A stretch of 64,000 nt of DNA from Candidatus Brocadia sp. WS118. GTDB lineage: Bacteria > Planctomycetota > Brocadiia > Brocadiales > Brocadiaceae. A model generated the notes under the pieces. The model was not told the origin of the DNA and did no database searches. It worked only from the letters and a program-made list of their open reading frames with translations. The first letter of the stretch is position 1. Each line of letters starts with the position of its first letter. A program made the position numbers and the translations under genes. Below are positions 18,610 through 28,685 of this stretch, one piece after another. The stretch covers positions 1 to 64,000 of the forward strand of contig PHFX01000150.1 in the NCBI GenBank assembly GCA_007618135.1, given 5' to 3'.

Positions 18610-20490
18610 TTGCATGGTATAAATTATCATATGAAATTAACCAATAAATTGAAAAATCTTCCAACCTCTCCGGGCGTCTATCTTATGAAAAACATTAAGC
18701 ATAAGGTAATCTACGTAGGTAAGGCCAAGAATCTCAAAAATCGTGTAAAAACCTATTTTCAGCGGGAAAAGGATGACAGAGCCTATACGGAATATCTCAT
18801 ACGGCATGTTGCAGACATCGATTTTGTACTCACGGAAACTGAGAAAGAGGCGCTCATTCTTGAAAACAACCTTATCAAGCAATTCAAACCAAAATTTAAC
18901 ATTAATCTCCGTGATGATAAGACTTTTATAAGCATAAAACTGGATGTCAACGCAAAATTTCCTTGTCCAAAAGTAGTGCGACAGATTGAGAATGACGGTG
19001 CAATCTATTTCGGCCCATACGCCTCTGCCAGGGCTGTGAGAGAGACGTTACGGTACATTCACGACATCATTCCTATCCGGAAATGTTCCGACAGGGTATT
19101 CAAAAACAGGGTAAAACCCTGTCTTTATTATCAGATCCATAAATGTCTGGGACCGTGTTGCGATCTTGTGGATGAGGTCACGTATCGGGGGCTGATAGAT
19201 CAAGTAGTACTCATTCTCAAAGGCAAACAGGAAGACCTTGTCACAGTATTGCAACAGCAGATGTTTGAAGAATCAAAGGCAATGCGGTATGAAAAGGCGG
19301 CAAAGATTCGCGATCGTATTCGAGCTATTGAAGAAACTGTGGAAAAGCAGAAAATCCATTCCATGACCTTTGTGGATCGCGATGTCTTTGGCTATTACGT
19401 GGCAGGAAATGAAGTGTGGATTGAGGTTATGTTTGTCCGGTCTGGAAATATGGAAGACGTAGCTTCTTATCATTTTTCCACAAACCATAATGCCATTGAG
19501 GAGGTGTTTCGGTCTTTCCTGAACCAATTTTACAGTCAGACGAGATTTATCCCTGCAGAGGTAATTATTCCCGTAGAATCGGCAGATTCAAGGTTGCTTG
19601 AAGAATGGCTTACGGAAAAGAAGGGGAAAAAGGTGGTGGTGATAAGCCCGAAACGTGGAGATAAGGTGCGGCTTATTGAAATGGCTCAAAAGAACGCTGA
19701 GAATGCCTACCGGGTGTCCCAAACTCATGACAGAGACTTTGCAAGAACTCTCATGACGCTGAAAGAAACCTTGCATCTCAAGCAAATACCGGAACGTATT
19801 GAGTGTTTTGATATCTCAAATATCTTTGGCAAACACGCTGTGGGATCAATGGTTACGTTTGAACAAGGGAAGTCTAATAAATCGAGGTATAAAAGATTCA
19901 AGATTAAAACAATAGGACAAATCGATGATTATGCTATGATGCACGAAGTGCTAACCCGCAGATACAAAAGGGCAGTGGAAGAAGATGATTTGCCAAACTT
20001 GATCATGGTTGATGGTGGTAAGGGCCACATGGGAGTGGCTTTAAAAGTATTTGATGAGCTGGCGATCGGTAATGTTGACCTGATTGCATTGGCCAAAGGC
20101 AAAAAGGATCTCTCCGTATTGGGCGGAAAGGTTAGCGAACAGATCTTTGTGCCTTATTCGCCAAATCCTATCGCACTGACGCCGTCTTCGCCTGAACTAT
20201 TATTTCTTGATAAGATACGGGATGAGGCACATCGATTTGCTATTGCGTATCACAGAAAGCTTCGTCACAGGGAGTATTATCAATCGCCTCTTGATGAAAT
20301 TTCCGGAATGGGACCCGCACGTAAAAAGAAACTTATCAAATGTTTCGGCAGTATTGAAGGGATACGGAGCGCCACAATAGAACAACTGACCGAAATCGGG
20401 AAGCTACCGGTAAAGTTTGCAACGGAGATATTTCATTACTTTCACAAGCAAGAGGCGCTAATTGCCAAGACCCCAAATCAAGGTGAATGA
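18610..20490 (+). CDS. uvrC: excinuclease ABC subunit C
   Basis: The nuclease of nucleotide excision repair; cuts on both sides of a lesion in the UvrB-DNA complex. The GIY-YIG domain is at the N-terminus (SPGVYLMKNIKHKVIYVGKA then KNLKNRVKTYF). A zinc-type Cys group IRKCSDRVF..KPCLYYQIHKCLGPC follows. The UVR motif is near 205-240, the RNase H-like domain near 390-540 (IECFDISNIFGKHAVGSMV; MVDGGKGH), and a helix-hairpin-helix at the end (GMGPARKKKLIKCFGS). 626 aa is normal. The true start may be the Met at 18631. It is followed 50 bp later by cinA. Confidence 0.97.
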   Translation: MHGINYHMKLTNKLKNLPTSPGVYLMKNIKHKVIYVGKAKNLKNRVKTYFQREKDDRAYTEYLIRHVADIDFVLTETEKEALILENNLIKQFKPKFNINLRDDKTFISIKLDVNAKFPCPKVVRQIENDGAIYFGPYASARAVRETLRYIHDIIPIRKCSDRVFKNRVKPCLYYQIHKCLGPCCDLVDEVTYRGLIDQVVLILKGKQEDLVTVLQQQMFEESKAMRYEKAAKIRDRIRAIEETVEKQKIHSMTFVDRDVFGYYVAGNEVWIEVMFVRSGNMEDVASYHFSTNHNAIEEVFRSFLNQFYSQTRFIPAEVIIPVESADSRLLEEWLTEKKGKKVVVISPKRGDKVRLIEMAQKNAENAYRVSQTHDRDFARTLMTLKETLHLKQIPERIECFDISNIFGKHAVGSMVTFEQGKSNKSRYKRFKIKTIGQIDDYAMMHEVLTRRYKRAVEEDDLPNLIMVDGGKGHMGVALKVFDELAIGNVDLIALAKGKKDLSVLGGKVSEQIFVPYSPNPIALTPSSPELLFLDKIRDEAHRFAIAYHRKLRHREYYQSPLDEISGMGPARKKKLIKCFGSIEGIRSATIEQLTEIGKLPVKFATEIFHYFHKQEALIAKTPNQGE

Positions 20491-20540
20491 AAATGCGCGA
20501 AGGGTATTTATTTGTAGTTACGTAAAGCATCCGGTATTTT

Positions 20541-21788
20541 ATGACAACAGCAGAAATTATAACCATAGGTACAGAAATTATGGCAGGGCAGATTGTTGAT
20601 TCAAATGCTCAGCATATTTCAAAAATGTTAACCGAACATGGGATACATGTGCTATTCCAGACTTCCGTTGGTGATGATGAAAAATTATTAAAATCAGCCC
20701 TGAGAATTGCAAGTGACCGGGTGAAACTAATTATTACAACGGGAGGACTCGGCCCCACCGTTAATGACATTACCCGGGAAGCGGTGTCGGATTTTTTCTG
20801 TATTCCTTTGAGATCTGATAAAGAATCACAACTTCGCCTCCAACGATATTTTGCGAACCGGCATACAAACCGAAAGAATGAATATAGGAGACAGTGTCTT
20901 ATTCCCGAAGGTACAGTTGTGCTTCATAATGATAACGGAACTGCGACTGGATTTGCCGTTCTTCATGGAGAAAAAGAAATTGTCTGTTTACCTGGAGTGC
21001 CTGGAGAAATGCACTCTATGTTGAATAAGTATTTGGAAATCTATGCGCAACAAAACAAGGCGGAGAAAAGATGTTCGTTTACCAGAAATCTGCATACCTT
21101 CGGTATTTCAGAGCGAACTGTTGAAGATGCCGTTAAAGATTGTCGGGGATACACAGGACAAATGAAGACCATAACTTTGGTACACAATGGAATTGTAACG
21201 ATCAATATGTATGCAACTGCTCCAGAAGGGAAAAAAGCTGTAAAGATATTAGATAGGACTGAACAGGCACTTCGAAAGAAATTGGGTCATACAATATTTG
21301 GATCAGGTGATGATACGCTTGAATATGCGGTTTCTGTTCTTTTGAATAAGAACAATAAAACGATTGCTGTCGCTGAGTCATGTACCGGCGGATTGGTTTC
21401 GGATAAACTCACCAACATTTCGGGTATCTCTAAGTTTTTTTTGGAGGGTGTGGTTGCCTATAGTAATAAAGCGAAGGTAGACGTGCTTGGTGTTCCTGAA
21501 AAGCTTATACTGAAGTATGGCGCTGTGAGTTCCCCCGTGGTAAAAGCGATGGCCGAGGGAATAAAAAAGAAGGCTTTAGCAGATATAGGCGTCGGCATCA
21601 CGGGAATTGCCGGTCCTACAGGCGCAACGACGGGAAAACCCGTAGGGTTGGTCTATATTGCTGTGGTCAATACCGGTCGTGTCCGGGTAAAGAAATGCCG
21701 GTTTAGGGGTTCCAGGATCGATGTCAAAAATTTTTCCGCGAATACCGCATTAAATATGATACGCCTCACATTACTTAACGTCATATAA
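20541..21788 (+). CDS. cinA: CinA family nicotinamide-nucleotide amidohydrolase
   Basis: A two-domain protein. Residues 1-170 are a MoaB/MogA-like domain (EIITIGTEIMAGQIVDSNAQ; ITTGGLGPTVNDITREAV), which in CinA hydrolyses ADP-ribose or related pyrophosphates. Residues 255-415 are the PncC amidase domain that converts NMN to nicotinate mononucleotide (IAVAESCTGGLVSDKLTNIS; GITGIAGPTGAT). With nadD at 13.7 kb the window has two pyridine-nucleotide enzymes. 415 aa is standard for the fused form. It lies 50 bp after uvrC on the same strand. Confidence 0.96.
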   Translation: MTTAEIITIGTEIMAGQIVDSNAQHISKMLTEHGIHVLFQTSVGDDEKLLKSALRIASDRVKLIITTGGLGPTVNDITREAVSDFFCIPLRSDKESQLRLQRYFANRHTNRKNEYRRQCLIPEGTVVLHNDNGTATGFAVLHGEKEIVCLPGVPGEMHSMLNKYLEIYAQQNKAEKRCSFTRNLHTFGISERTVEDAVKDCRGYTGQMKTITLVHNGIVTINMYATAPEGKKAVKILDRTEQALRKKLGHTIFGSGDDTLEYAVSVLLNKNNKTIAVAESCTGGLVSDKLTNISGISKFFLEGVVAYSNKAKVDVLGVPEKLILKYGAVSSPVVKAMAEGIKKKALADIGVGITGIAGPTGATTGKPVGLVYIAVVNTGRVRVKKCRFRGSRIDVKNFSANTALNMIRLTLLNVI

Positions 21789-22043
21789 AAGAGGTAGAAA
21801 TAGTAATTTTTTTTATGGAAATGTTTCCTAAAACCGGTAAATGAAATTCATGAGTGATTAGGCCAAAATAGCCGTCTGTGGACGAGTCAAAGGCATCGTC
21901 ATCCATTTCAAGACCCCGGAACTCTTCAGGAAATTCTCATAAGGGGAGTGCAGAGGAGAATAACAAAACAACCTGCAGCAGATCGTTTCATAGCATCGTC
22001 CTCCGAACAGGATAACAACCGGGTAAAACTATTTGTCAGAGTG

Positions 22044-23069
22044 TTACGGATTTTTTGTCCGTTTATGCTGTATGCATGCGTCATGATATCGATCGATAAT
22101 GGCAAGTACCTTTTCTGTCAGGGTAGGGACAAATTGAGTATTTATTCCCTGCATAATGATTTCGCATGCTTTCTGGTGGGAGTATTTTTTATGATAATGC
22201 CTGTCAGAAGTAAGTGCATCATATGCATCTATTATTGAAAGAATACTGGCTTCAAATGGAATTTCAGACCCCTGCAAGCAATCAGGATAGCCTTTGCCAT
22301 TATACCATTCATGGTGGTGACGCACAATTGGTAAACATTTTTCCATAAATTTTATTGGTGCAATAATTTTATAACCTATCTCAGAATGACGTTTCATTAG
22401 TTGAAATTCCTCCTGAGTAAGGTAACTTGGTTTTGTTAGCACAAGATCACCCACCCCAATTTTCCCAATATCATGAAGATAGGCGCTATATCGCAAGACT
22501 TCGACTTCTGACTCATTTTTGCCTAATTCTTTTGCAACAAAGGCTGATAGTTCCGACACCCGTTTAGAGTGACCAGCGGTATAAGAGTCTTTTGCATCTA
22601 TGGCGTGCAAAAGCGCTTCTGTAGTTGAAAAGAAATTCTGTTGCGCTGCTTTCCTTAGATTATTCACCAGCAGGTCTTTTTCCCACAGTTCGATACTGTA
22701 GTGCAATGCTTTTTCTGCCACATTAAGGATTTCTGCCGGTTGAAAAGGTTTCACGATAAAATCGAATGCGCCATTTCGTAAAGAGGTAATTGTGGTTTCA
22801 ATTGAAGGGTGAGCCGTAATCATGATGATGGGGATAGTAGAATTCGCAGAACTCATCTGCCTGAGAAAATCCAGACCGTTTACCTTGGGCATCTTTATGT
22901 CAAGAAAGATCATCTCCGGCCTTATAACATTCATACTAACAAGGGCCTCGTCTACATTTGATGTTGTGGAAACACAATATTTGTCCCTTAGTATTATTTT
23001 TAATGATTCCCTTACACCAAAGTCGTCATCAATTACCAGGATGTTTGCTGATTTTGTCATTTGTTCCAT
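22044..23069 (-). CDS. response regulator with HD-GYP phosphodiesterase domain
   Basis: An RpfG-type protein. The receiver (residues 8-125) has ILVIDDDFGVRESL, the phosphoacceptor aspartate in MIFLDIKMPKVNG near 56, and IVKPF. The HD-GYP domain (150-325) shows GHSKRVSELS, the metal-binding HDIGKIGVGD and HHHEWYNGKGYPD, all residues needed for c-di-GMP hydrolysis. 341 aa is usual. It is transcribed divergently from the receiver-GAF-PAS gene at 23682 across 612 bp. It probably lowers c-di-GMP when phosphorylated by an unlinked or nearby kinase. Confidence 0.94.
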   Translation of the reverse strand: MEQMTKSANILVIDDDFGVRESLKIILRDKYCVSTTSNVDEALVSMNVIRPEMIFLDIKMPKVNGLDFLRQMSSANSTIPIIMITAHPSIETTITSLRNGAFDFIVKPFQPAEILNVAEKALHYSIELWEKDLLVNNLRKAAQQNFFSTTEALLHAIDAKDSYTAGHSKRVSELSAFVAKELGKNESEVEVLRYSAYLHDIGKIGVGDLVLTKPSYLTQEEFQLMKRHSEIGYKIIAPIKFMEKCLPIVRHHHEWYNGKGYPDCLQGSEIPFEASILSIIDAYDALTSDRHYHKKYSHQKACEIIMQGINTQFVPTLTEKVLAIIDRYHDACIQHKRTKNP

Positions 23070-23681
23070 ACCGTATCCTCGAAGGCGTGTTTACAGGACA
23101 TTTCTTGTGCCAAATCAAAAAGAAAAATTCAATGAAGAATCGTAACTTATTTAAATCCTTTAGGTAATGACCATATTCACAAAATTAGGAAAAAAAGTTG
23201 TCCGATTTATAATTAATTCAGATTATTGGTTAATCTTCGCGGCTACTGAACAGATATGATTATTTAGTGTTCACAATTGTTCATTTATTAAAAAATTTAA
23301 GCTCAATGTGTTTTTTATATTTACAAAAATGACCATTTCCATCTTATTTTTCGGTATCTCACAACTATTAATTACGTTGACTATTTTTGTAATCTTATAC
23401 CTGAAAAAGAAAAATATTGCAACAGAATATGCCGAAAAAATAAACATATTTCCTTTAGTACCTTTGATTTAGAGTTTGTAATCTATAGGAAAATAGTCTT
23501 AAGTACATGAAAACACATACTTTCTACATTCAAACAATTTATAATGAGTATTTGGCATATAAATTGCGTACCGGTCATAATTGTTCAGATAACTCGAATC
23601 ATATTTTTCCAAAGCTTATAAATACATTTACTGAATCATATTTTTTTCGTAACCAAGAGATTTTTTAGAAAGGAGATCGTT
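23070..23681. other. 612-bp divergent intergenic region
   Basis: AT-rich control region between two divergent signalling genes. It holds a sigma-54 promoter (23552-23568), a direct pair TGTTCA-N4-TGTTCA at 23268-23283, and two copies of GAATCATATTTTT at about 23596 and 23635, downstream of the sigma-54 element. These pairs could bind activators. No reading frame is supported here. Confidence 0.5.
23552..23568 (+). promoter_or_regulatory. sigma-54 promoter (-24/-12)
   Basis: TTGGCATATAAATTGCG has GG and GC exactly 10 bp apart, flanked by TTGGCA and TTGC as in the RpoN consensus TGGCAC-N5-TTGC. It lies about 115 bp before the receiver-GAF-PAS gene. That gene stands next to an NtrC-family activator with the GAFTGA-like loop required for sigma-54 interaction. 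Confidence 0.75.
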
Positions 23682-25136
23682 ATGTACTCTATTTTGATAG
23701 TCTCGGACGATAAGTCTGTTAATAACCTTTTTAAAAAATCTTTAAATGGAGATTATGTAATTCACTATGCAAAGACTCCTGACGATGCACTACAAATATT
23801 GTTTAATAAAGACATCGATATAACTTTTTTAGATGTGCTCTTGAATAACGAAGGAGCAACCAAACTCTTAGAGAAATTCAAGCAAATTAATATTGACCCA
23901 ACGATTGTTTTAGTAATCCCGGAGTCTCAGCCAATACTGTCCGAAGATGCTTTAAGGATCGGTGCGCATGAACTGCTTGAAAAACCATTAACTCACGAAG
24001 CAATACAGCATGCGTCAAAGAGGGCTTTGGAAAAGCAATCGCTTAAAAAAGAATTGGGGTTTATTCAATCTCACATAAAAAATTTACAGCCGGTAAATAA
24101 AGATATTGGCCTATCAGAACCAATAATTAACAGACAGCCGGGTACGGGCGAAATAAACCTTAAATACAAAGAGGTCTTCCAAAAATTTTCAAAAGTGTTA
24201 GCGCGAGTGCAAGATCTTGGAAAACTCGCAGACCTGACTGTTGAGGCAATGTCCGAAATATTTGGTGTGGGTAAGGTGGTTTTTATGCTGGTGTACAAAA
24301 AGGAAGGTCTCAGCCGGCCTTATCGGTATTTGGGTCTAGATGAGGCTGTTGCTAAAAACATTTGCTTTAATAATAATCAGAGCATTATGCTCTGGTTAAC
24401 TAAAAATCATCAAATATTAACGAAAGATGTTATTGAAAGGGAAGTTGCAAGTAATAAATTAAGCATCCGCGAAGCGATAAACATTCAGAGGGAAATAAAT
24501 CTTTTGCAAGCGCACTTATGCATCCCCGTCTTAGCATATGGGAGTCTCAGCAGCGTAATTACCTTGGGGAACAAAATTACGGGAAAGGTCTTCTTTGATG
24601 AGGATATTGAGTTGCTATCCATGCTGGCTGGGTATATAGGTATGGCAGTCGAGAATGCATTTCTGTACCGGGAGGCAAATCTCAGGAAGATTCTCAATGA
24701 GAACATTTTGGAAAATATTCCGTGTGGAGTAATCGCCATAAACAGCAATGGCAGGATTAATGCCTTTAACAAAAATGCTGCAAGGATGTTAGATGTTTCT
24801 TCTCACGATATCCTTGGAAAGGATGTAAAGCATATTGGTTCTCTGTTTACTGATATCATTTTGAGAACGTTAAAAGACAAAAAAACGTATGAGATGTGTG
24901 AAATTGTTCATCCAACTACTCATTTGGTATATTCGGTAAGTACCTCTTTATTAGATGCCGGAGGTGAATTTGGCGCAATTATGATATTTACTGATATAAG
25001 CGAGATCAGGAAATTACAATCGAGTTTAAGCGCCGTTACAGAATTTGAGAACAAGTTAAAGAATATAGAAAACCGAACGGTTTCATCTGGCATCTCTCCT
25101 GAGTTGGGTAATATGCTTGTTACTCAGTCAGGTTGA
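23682..25136 (+). CDS. receiver-GAF-PAS signalling protein without output kinase
   Basis: Domains in order: a receiver-like domain at residues 1-120 (SILIVSDDKSVNNLF, DITFLDVLLNNEG, LLEKPLT), a GAF domain at about 165-330, and a PAS domain at 340-450 with GVIAINSNGRINAFNKNAAR. There is no HisKA, HATPase, GGDEF or HTH output. The GAF-PAS part resembles the sensor half of the kinase at 29935, so it could act as an adaptor or phosphate sink. A strong ribosome site (AAAGGAGAT) precedes the ATG. It is driven by a sigma-54 promoter and lies 275 bp before the NtrC-type gene. Function inferred only. Confidence 0.85.
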   Translation: MYSILIVSDDKSVNNLFKKSLNGDYVIHYAKTPDDALQILFNKDIDITFLDVLLNNEGATKLLEKFKQINIDPTIVLVIPESQPILSEDALRIGAHELLEKPLTHEAIQHASKRALEKQSLKKELGFIQSHIKNLQPVNKDIGLSEPIINRQPGTGEINLKYKEVFQKFSKVLARVQDLGKLADLTVEAMSEIFGVGKVVFMLVYKKEGLSRPYRYLGLDEAVAKNICFNNNQSIMLWLTKNHQILTKDVIEREVASNKLSIREAINIQREINLLQAHLCIPVLAYGSLSSVITLGNKITGKVFFDEDIELLSMLAGYIGMAVENAFLYREANLRKILNENILENIPCGVIAINSNGRINAFNKNAARMLDVSSHDILGKDVKHIGSLFTDIILRTLKDKKTYEMCEIVHPTTHLVYSVSTSLLDAGGEFGAIMIFTDISEIRKLQSSLSAVTEFENKLKNIENRTVSSGISPELGNMLVTQSG

Positions 25137-25411
25137 CTATCAATACAACTTCCATCAAAACTTTTCTCTCCCTCTCCCGGAAAACATTTACGGCAGAAAT
25201 TCTTAAAGAACCGTCCATAGATTCTCGTCAAAATTTAATACAGACGGCGGCTATTTTTGTAAAGACAGTGGAATGACGTTTATTCTATACCTATACTAAT
25301 ACTATAATATTAATAATAGCACTAACGGGTCACATTACAAAAGTATGTGCATGTATTTTTTAGCGAAGAGAACAGCAATGTTTTATCCTTCTGGTTTATT
25401 TCTAATTCTCT

Positions 25412-26791
25412 ATGAAAACAATATTACTGGTAGATGATGAGCCCAGCGTCATTGAATCCCTCAGACTTATCTTAAAGGATAGTTATAAGGTACTCAGCAC
25501 TCTCAGTGGAAAAGAAGCCTTAAAGATACTGGAAAAAGAACATGTGGATCTTATCCTTCTTGATTTAAAAATGCACGAATTGGATGGTTTGGAATTACTG
25601 AGGAAGTTACAACCCTCCGATCAAGAGGTTGGCGTCGTAGTATTAACCGCGGTAAATGACGTTAAGGCCGTTGTCGAGGCGGTTAAATTGGGTGCGTTAG
25701 ATTATATTGTCAAACCTTTCGGAGTCGAGGAAATCAAGATAACCATTGAAAAGGCACTGCAATTTAGAAGCCTGAGCCGGGAAGTTCGTTATCTTCGTTC
25801 CGAATATAAATACCAATCAATTGACAAACTCATCCAGGGACGTAGCCGGATAATGGAGAAAATACTTGATATCGTCTCCAGGGTTTCTCGAGTTGATTCA
25901 ACCGTTCTTTTACGGGGTGAAAGTGGAACCGGCAAGGAATTAGTTGCGCGTGCAATTCATTTTCATAGTACCCGGCGGGCGGACCCTTTTATTGTTGTAA
26001 GTTGTCCAAATCTGGCAGGTGACCTGCTCGAGGCAGAACTTTTTGGTCACGAGAAGGGATCATTTACCGGTGCCTATGAAAGGCGACTAGGGAAATTTGA
26101 GATCGCCGAAGGTGGCACCATATTTCTCGATGAAATTAGTGAGATAAACCTCCCGCTTCAGGCAAAACTCCTACGTATCCTGCAGGAGAAAGAGTTCTCA
26201 CGGTTAGGCAGTCATTCTGTTATAAAGACGGATGTGCGTATTATTGCTGCAACAAATAAGAATTTAGAATCCATGATCAAAGATGGCCGATTCCGTGAAG
26301 ATTTGTACTATCGAATCAATGTTGTTCCTATTTATCTTCCGCCTCTCCGTGAGAGGCAAGAGGATATTCCCCAATTAGTAGAACACTTCTTTGCTGTTTT
26401 TCAAAAAGAGTGTCATGCAAAAATGGAATTCATTTCAAAAGAAGCTATGGACGCATTATTAAAGTATCACTGGCCCGGAAATGTAAGAGAACTGAAGAAT
26501 ATTTTGGAGAGAACCGTTGCGCTCTATGGCAACGAGGCTACCCTTTTCCCTGAACATCTGCCAATTGAGATCACCGGCATTCCTTCCCGGAATCTGCAAC
26601 AGATGAAATCGGACAAAAACTGGCAGACCTCTTTAGAAGATGAAGTGGCACGGGTTGAAAAACAACTCATTGAACAGGCCATGCAGCAATCCGGCGGTGT
26701 GAAATCAAAGGCAGCAAAGCTCCTTGGAACTACTCGCCGGATTATCAACTACAAGATGCAAAAATACGGAATCACTGACACCGGAAACTAA
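25412..26791 (+). CDS. sigma-54-dependent response regulator, NtrC family
   Basis: Three domains: a receiver (residues 1-120; TILLVDDEPSVIESL, phospho-Asp in LILLDLKMHELDG, IVKPFG), a sigma-54 AAA+ activator domain (140-370) with Walker A GESGTGKE, the sigma-contact loop GSFTGAYERR and GGTIFLDEISEI, and a C-terminal Fis-type helix-turn-helix (SGGVKSKAAKLLGTTRRIIN). 459 aa is standard. The architecture also fits the PrsR regulator that pairs with membrane PrsK kinases. It starts a run radical SAM - ketosynthase - histidine kinase with gaps of 58, -7 and 11 bp, so it probably controls this unit or the sigma-54 promoter at 23.55 kb. Confidence 0.95.
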   Translation: MKTILLVDDEPSVIESLRLILKDSYKVLSTLSGKEALKILEKEHVDLILLDLKMHELDGLELLRKLQPSDQEVGVVVLTAVNDVKAVVEAVKLGALDYIVKPFGVEEIKITIEKALQFRSLSREVRYLRSEYKYQSIDKLIQGRSRIMEKILDIVSRVSRVDSTVLLRGESGTGKELVARAIHFHSTRRADPFIVVSCPNLAGDLLEAELFGHEKGSFTGAYERRLGKFEIAEGGTIFLDEISEINLPLQAKLLRILQEKEFSRLGSHSVIKTDVRIIAATNKNLESMIKDGRFREDLYYRINVVPIYLPPLRERQEDIPQLVEHFFAVFQKECHAKMEFISKEAMDALLKYHWPGNVRELKNILERTVALYGNEATLFPEHLPIEITGIPSRNLQQMKSDKNWQTSLEDEVARVEKQLIEQAMQQSGGVKSKAAKLLGTTRRIINYKMQKYGITDTGN

Positions 26792-26849
26792 ATCATCGCG
26801 GATGATACCTTTTCTACCCCAGCGACGTTAGTCGTCAAATTTCTGTAGG

Positions 26850-28685
26850 ATGACAGATATGCGGATAACAGAAGGAACAGACCTTATGCTATGGAATTCA
26901 TTTATGGGAAAGGCTTATTCCGTTAGTGATTGTTTCAGGGAAAACGGCATCGGAATCCTCTTCAGGGCATGCCGGGATGCTGGTTTTTCTGTTGTTATTG
27001 AAGACCCGGCTGAAATTGAATTCTATTCCGTCTTTACAAAAAACGACCTTACCTCAAAACTGTCAGAACTCTCTCTCCGTGTTTTTGGTGTTAAACCAGG
27101 AGAAGATGCGGTGTCATCAAGGAAGGAGTGGAACCTTCTCCAAGACACCCTTGATGGAATTATCCAGGAAAAAATGGAGAGATACCTTATCTCTCTGGTC
27201 CAAAAGGTGCGGAACAATCAAGTTAAAGTGCTCGGAATTAAGACCTGGCTTGGCAACAGATTTACCTATTCCGAAAAGCTTGCGCACATGGTGAAGGAAC
27301 AAAGTCCAGAGACTTTGGTAATTGCCGGTGGACCACAGGTCAATCAATTTAAGACACACGCATTGGAAAGAAGCCCTTTTGATTTTTGCATTGACGTTGA
27401 GGGAGAAGTAACCCTGGTGCAGATTCTTTCCGTCGTGAGGGACACCTATGCTTTGGGCGGTAAAAAATCCGAGATAATAAAGAGAATTACTGAACTTGCT
27501 GAAATGGGCAAGATCGGTAACTTGTTATATAGGGATGCCAACGGTATCATAAAAAACACACCGGTCAAAAGACTTCCTTTAAACTCAAAACCTTTTCCCC
27601 TGTATGAAAAAGAGAATGGAAAGGTAAACATAGCAGTCATAAATGAATCTTCCGGCTGCTATTACGGAAAATGTAATTTTTGCACCCATCCAAACATTAC
27701 CGGCAGATATCAAGCCAGAGACGTTGCCCTGACGATGCAAGAAATAAAAAATACGATAACGGAAACGGGCATTGGACTCTTTCGTTTTGCAGGCTCCACA
27801 ACGCCCGTCTCATTGAGCAGCCGAATCGCTGATGCCCTTTTAACTGACGGCTTGCATATTGAGTATTCAATGTTCATCCGGGCAGAGGCCAGGGCAAAGG
27901 AGAAAGCCGGGGATTTGGTGGCAGCTTATGAAAAAATAATCCGTTCCGGACTGAGGGCGGTTTTTCTCGGTGTTGAGGTTGCAAACAACGATATCCTTTC
28001 AAATATTATGCAGAAAGGAAATTCCCTGGAAGATTTTTATTTTACGATTAAGGCCATAAAACAGGCCTCCTATAACGAACGGAAACATCTGGATGTAGGC
28101 ATAAGTATGATTTATCCTTGCCCAATACCTCCGGGAAGTGGTATAAAACACGAACAGGTTCTGGAAGATGACCTGCATTTACTCCGGAAGTTAAAGAATG
28201 AGCATTGCAAACCGGATTCGGTTCTTATAACTCCAGCCGCACCCTTACCCGGTACCGCATGGCAAACAGAACCGGAAAAATTCGGGTTTGATCTGCCCGA
28301 GAATTATTTCCAGACTGTCTTGCGCTATGAATATGAACTAACAAAGGACCCAAGTACGTGGCCTGCGCTGGACATCTCCTTACATGGAATAAACTTCCTG
28401 GATATGCTTAAAATGTCCGGCATCATGGAAAAAAAGGTCAGAGAATTGGGTTATACGGTAAACGTCTCTGATGAACATTGCCTTGCAGCCAGGAGTGCAG
28501 GCTTTATAGGCCAGGGAGGATTGGAAGAATTTAAGAAGAGAAGTGATTTGGCTTTATTGACCACAGATTACTCCTTCTTAAGAAATGTTTACCAGAAAAT
28601 AAATGCATACAGCCGTATACTGGCAGAGAAAAATTTCTCTTCAGCGAATAGAGATGTTTCTTGGGGAGGAAAAGTTCTATGCTAA
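26850..28685 (+). CDS. B12-binding-type radical SAM enzyme coupled to a ketosynthase
   Basis: A 611-aa radical SAM protein. The N-terminal half (to about 215) resembles a cobalamin-binding Rossmann region (VLGIKTWLGNRFTYSEKLAH; LVIAGGPQVNQF; DVEGEVTLVQIL). The cluster motif GCYYGKCNFC has cysteines at 270, 275 and 278, spacing CX4CX2C rather than CX3CX2C. LFRFAGSTTPVS, AVFLGVEVANNDIL and a long C-terminal region follow. The start is uncertain: Met13 at 26886 has the better ribosome site (AGAAGGA). Its stop overlaps the start of the ketosynthase by 7 bp, which indicates coupled translation and a joint role. A carbon-skeleton change on an acyl-ACP or lipid is an attractive inference, given ladderane biology in anammox bacteria, but the substrate is unknown. 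Confidence 0.88.
   Translation: MTDMRITEGTDLMLWNSFMGKAYSVSDCFRENGIGILFRACRDAGFSVVIEDPAEIEFYSVFTKNDLTSKLSELSLRVFGVKPGEDAVSSRKEWNLLQDTLDGIIQEKMERYLISLVQKVRNNQVKVLGIKTWLGNRFTYSEKLAHMVKEQSPETLVIAGGPQVNQFKTHALERSPFDFCIDVEGEVTLVQILSVVRDTYALGGKKSEIIKRITELAEMGKIGNLLYRDANGIIKNTPVKRLPLNSKPFPLYEKENGKVNIAVINESSGCYYGKCNFCTHPNITGRYQARDVALTMQEIKNTITETGIGLFRFAGSTTPVSLSSRIADALLTDGLHIEYSMFIRAEARAKEKAGDLVAAYEKIIRSGLRAVFLGVEVANNDILSNIMQKGNSLEDFYFTIKAIKQASYNERKHLDVGISMIYPCPIPPGSGIKHEQVLEDDLHLLRKLKNEHCKPDSVLITPAAPLPGTAWQTEPEKFGFDLPENYFQTVLRYEYELTKDPSTWPALDISLHGINFLDMLKMSGIMEKKVRELGYTVNVSDEHCLAARSAGFIGQGGLEEFKKRSDLALLTTDYSFLRNVYQKINAYSRILAEKNFSSANRDVSWGGKVLC

Noticed and set aside
21948-22238. 96-aa plus-strand frame
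   Set aside because: Mostly antisense to the HD-GYP domain; no ribosome site.
23085-23125. TTTGGCACAAGAAATGTCC on the minus strand before the HD-GYP gene as a sigma-54 promoter
   Set aside because: The -12 part reads GT, not GC, and lacks TTGC; too weak.
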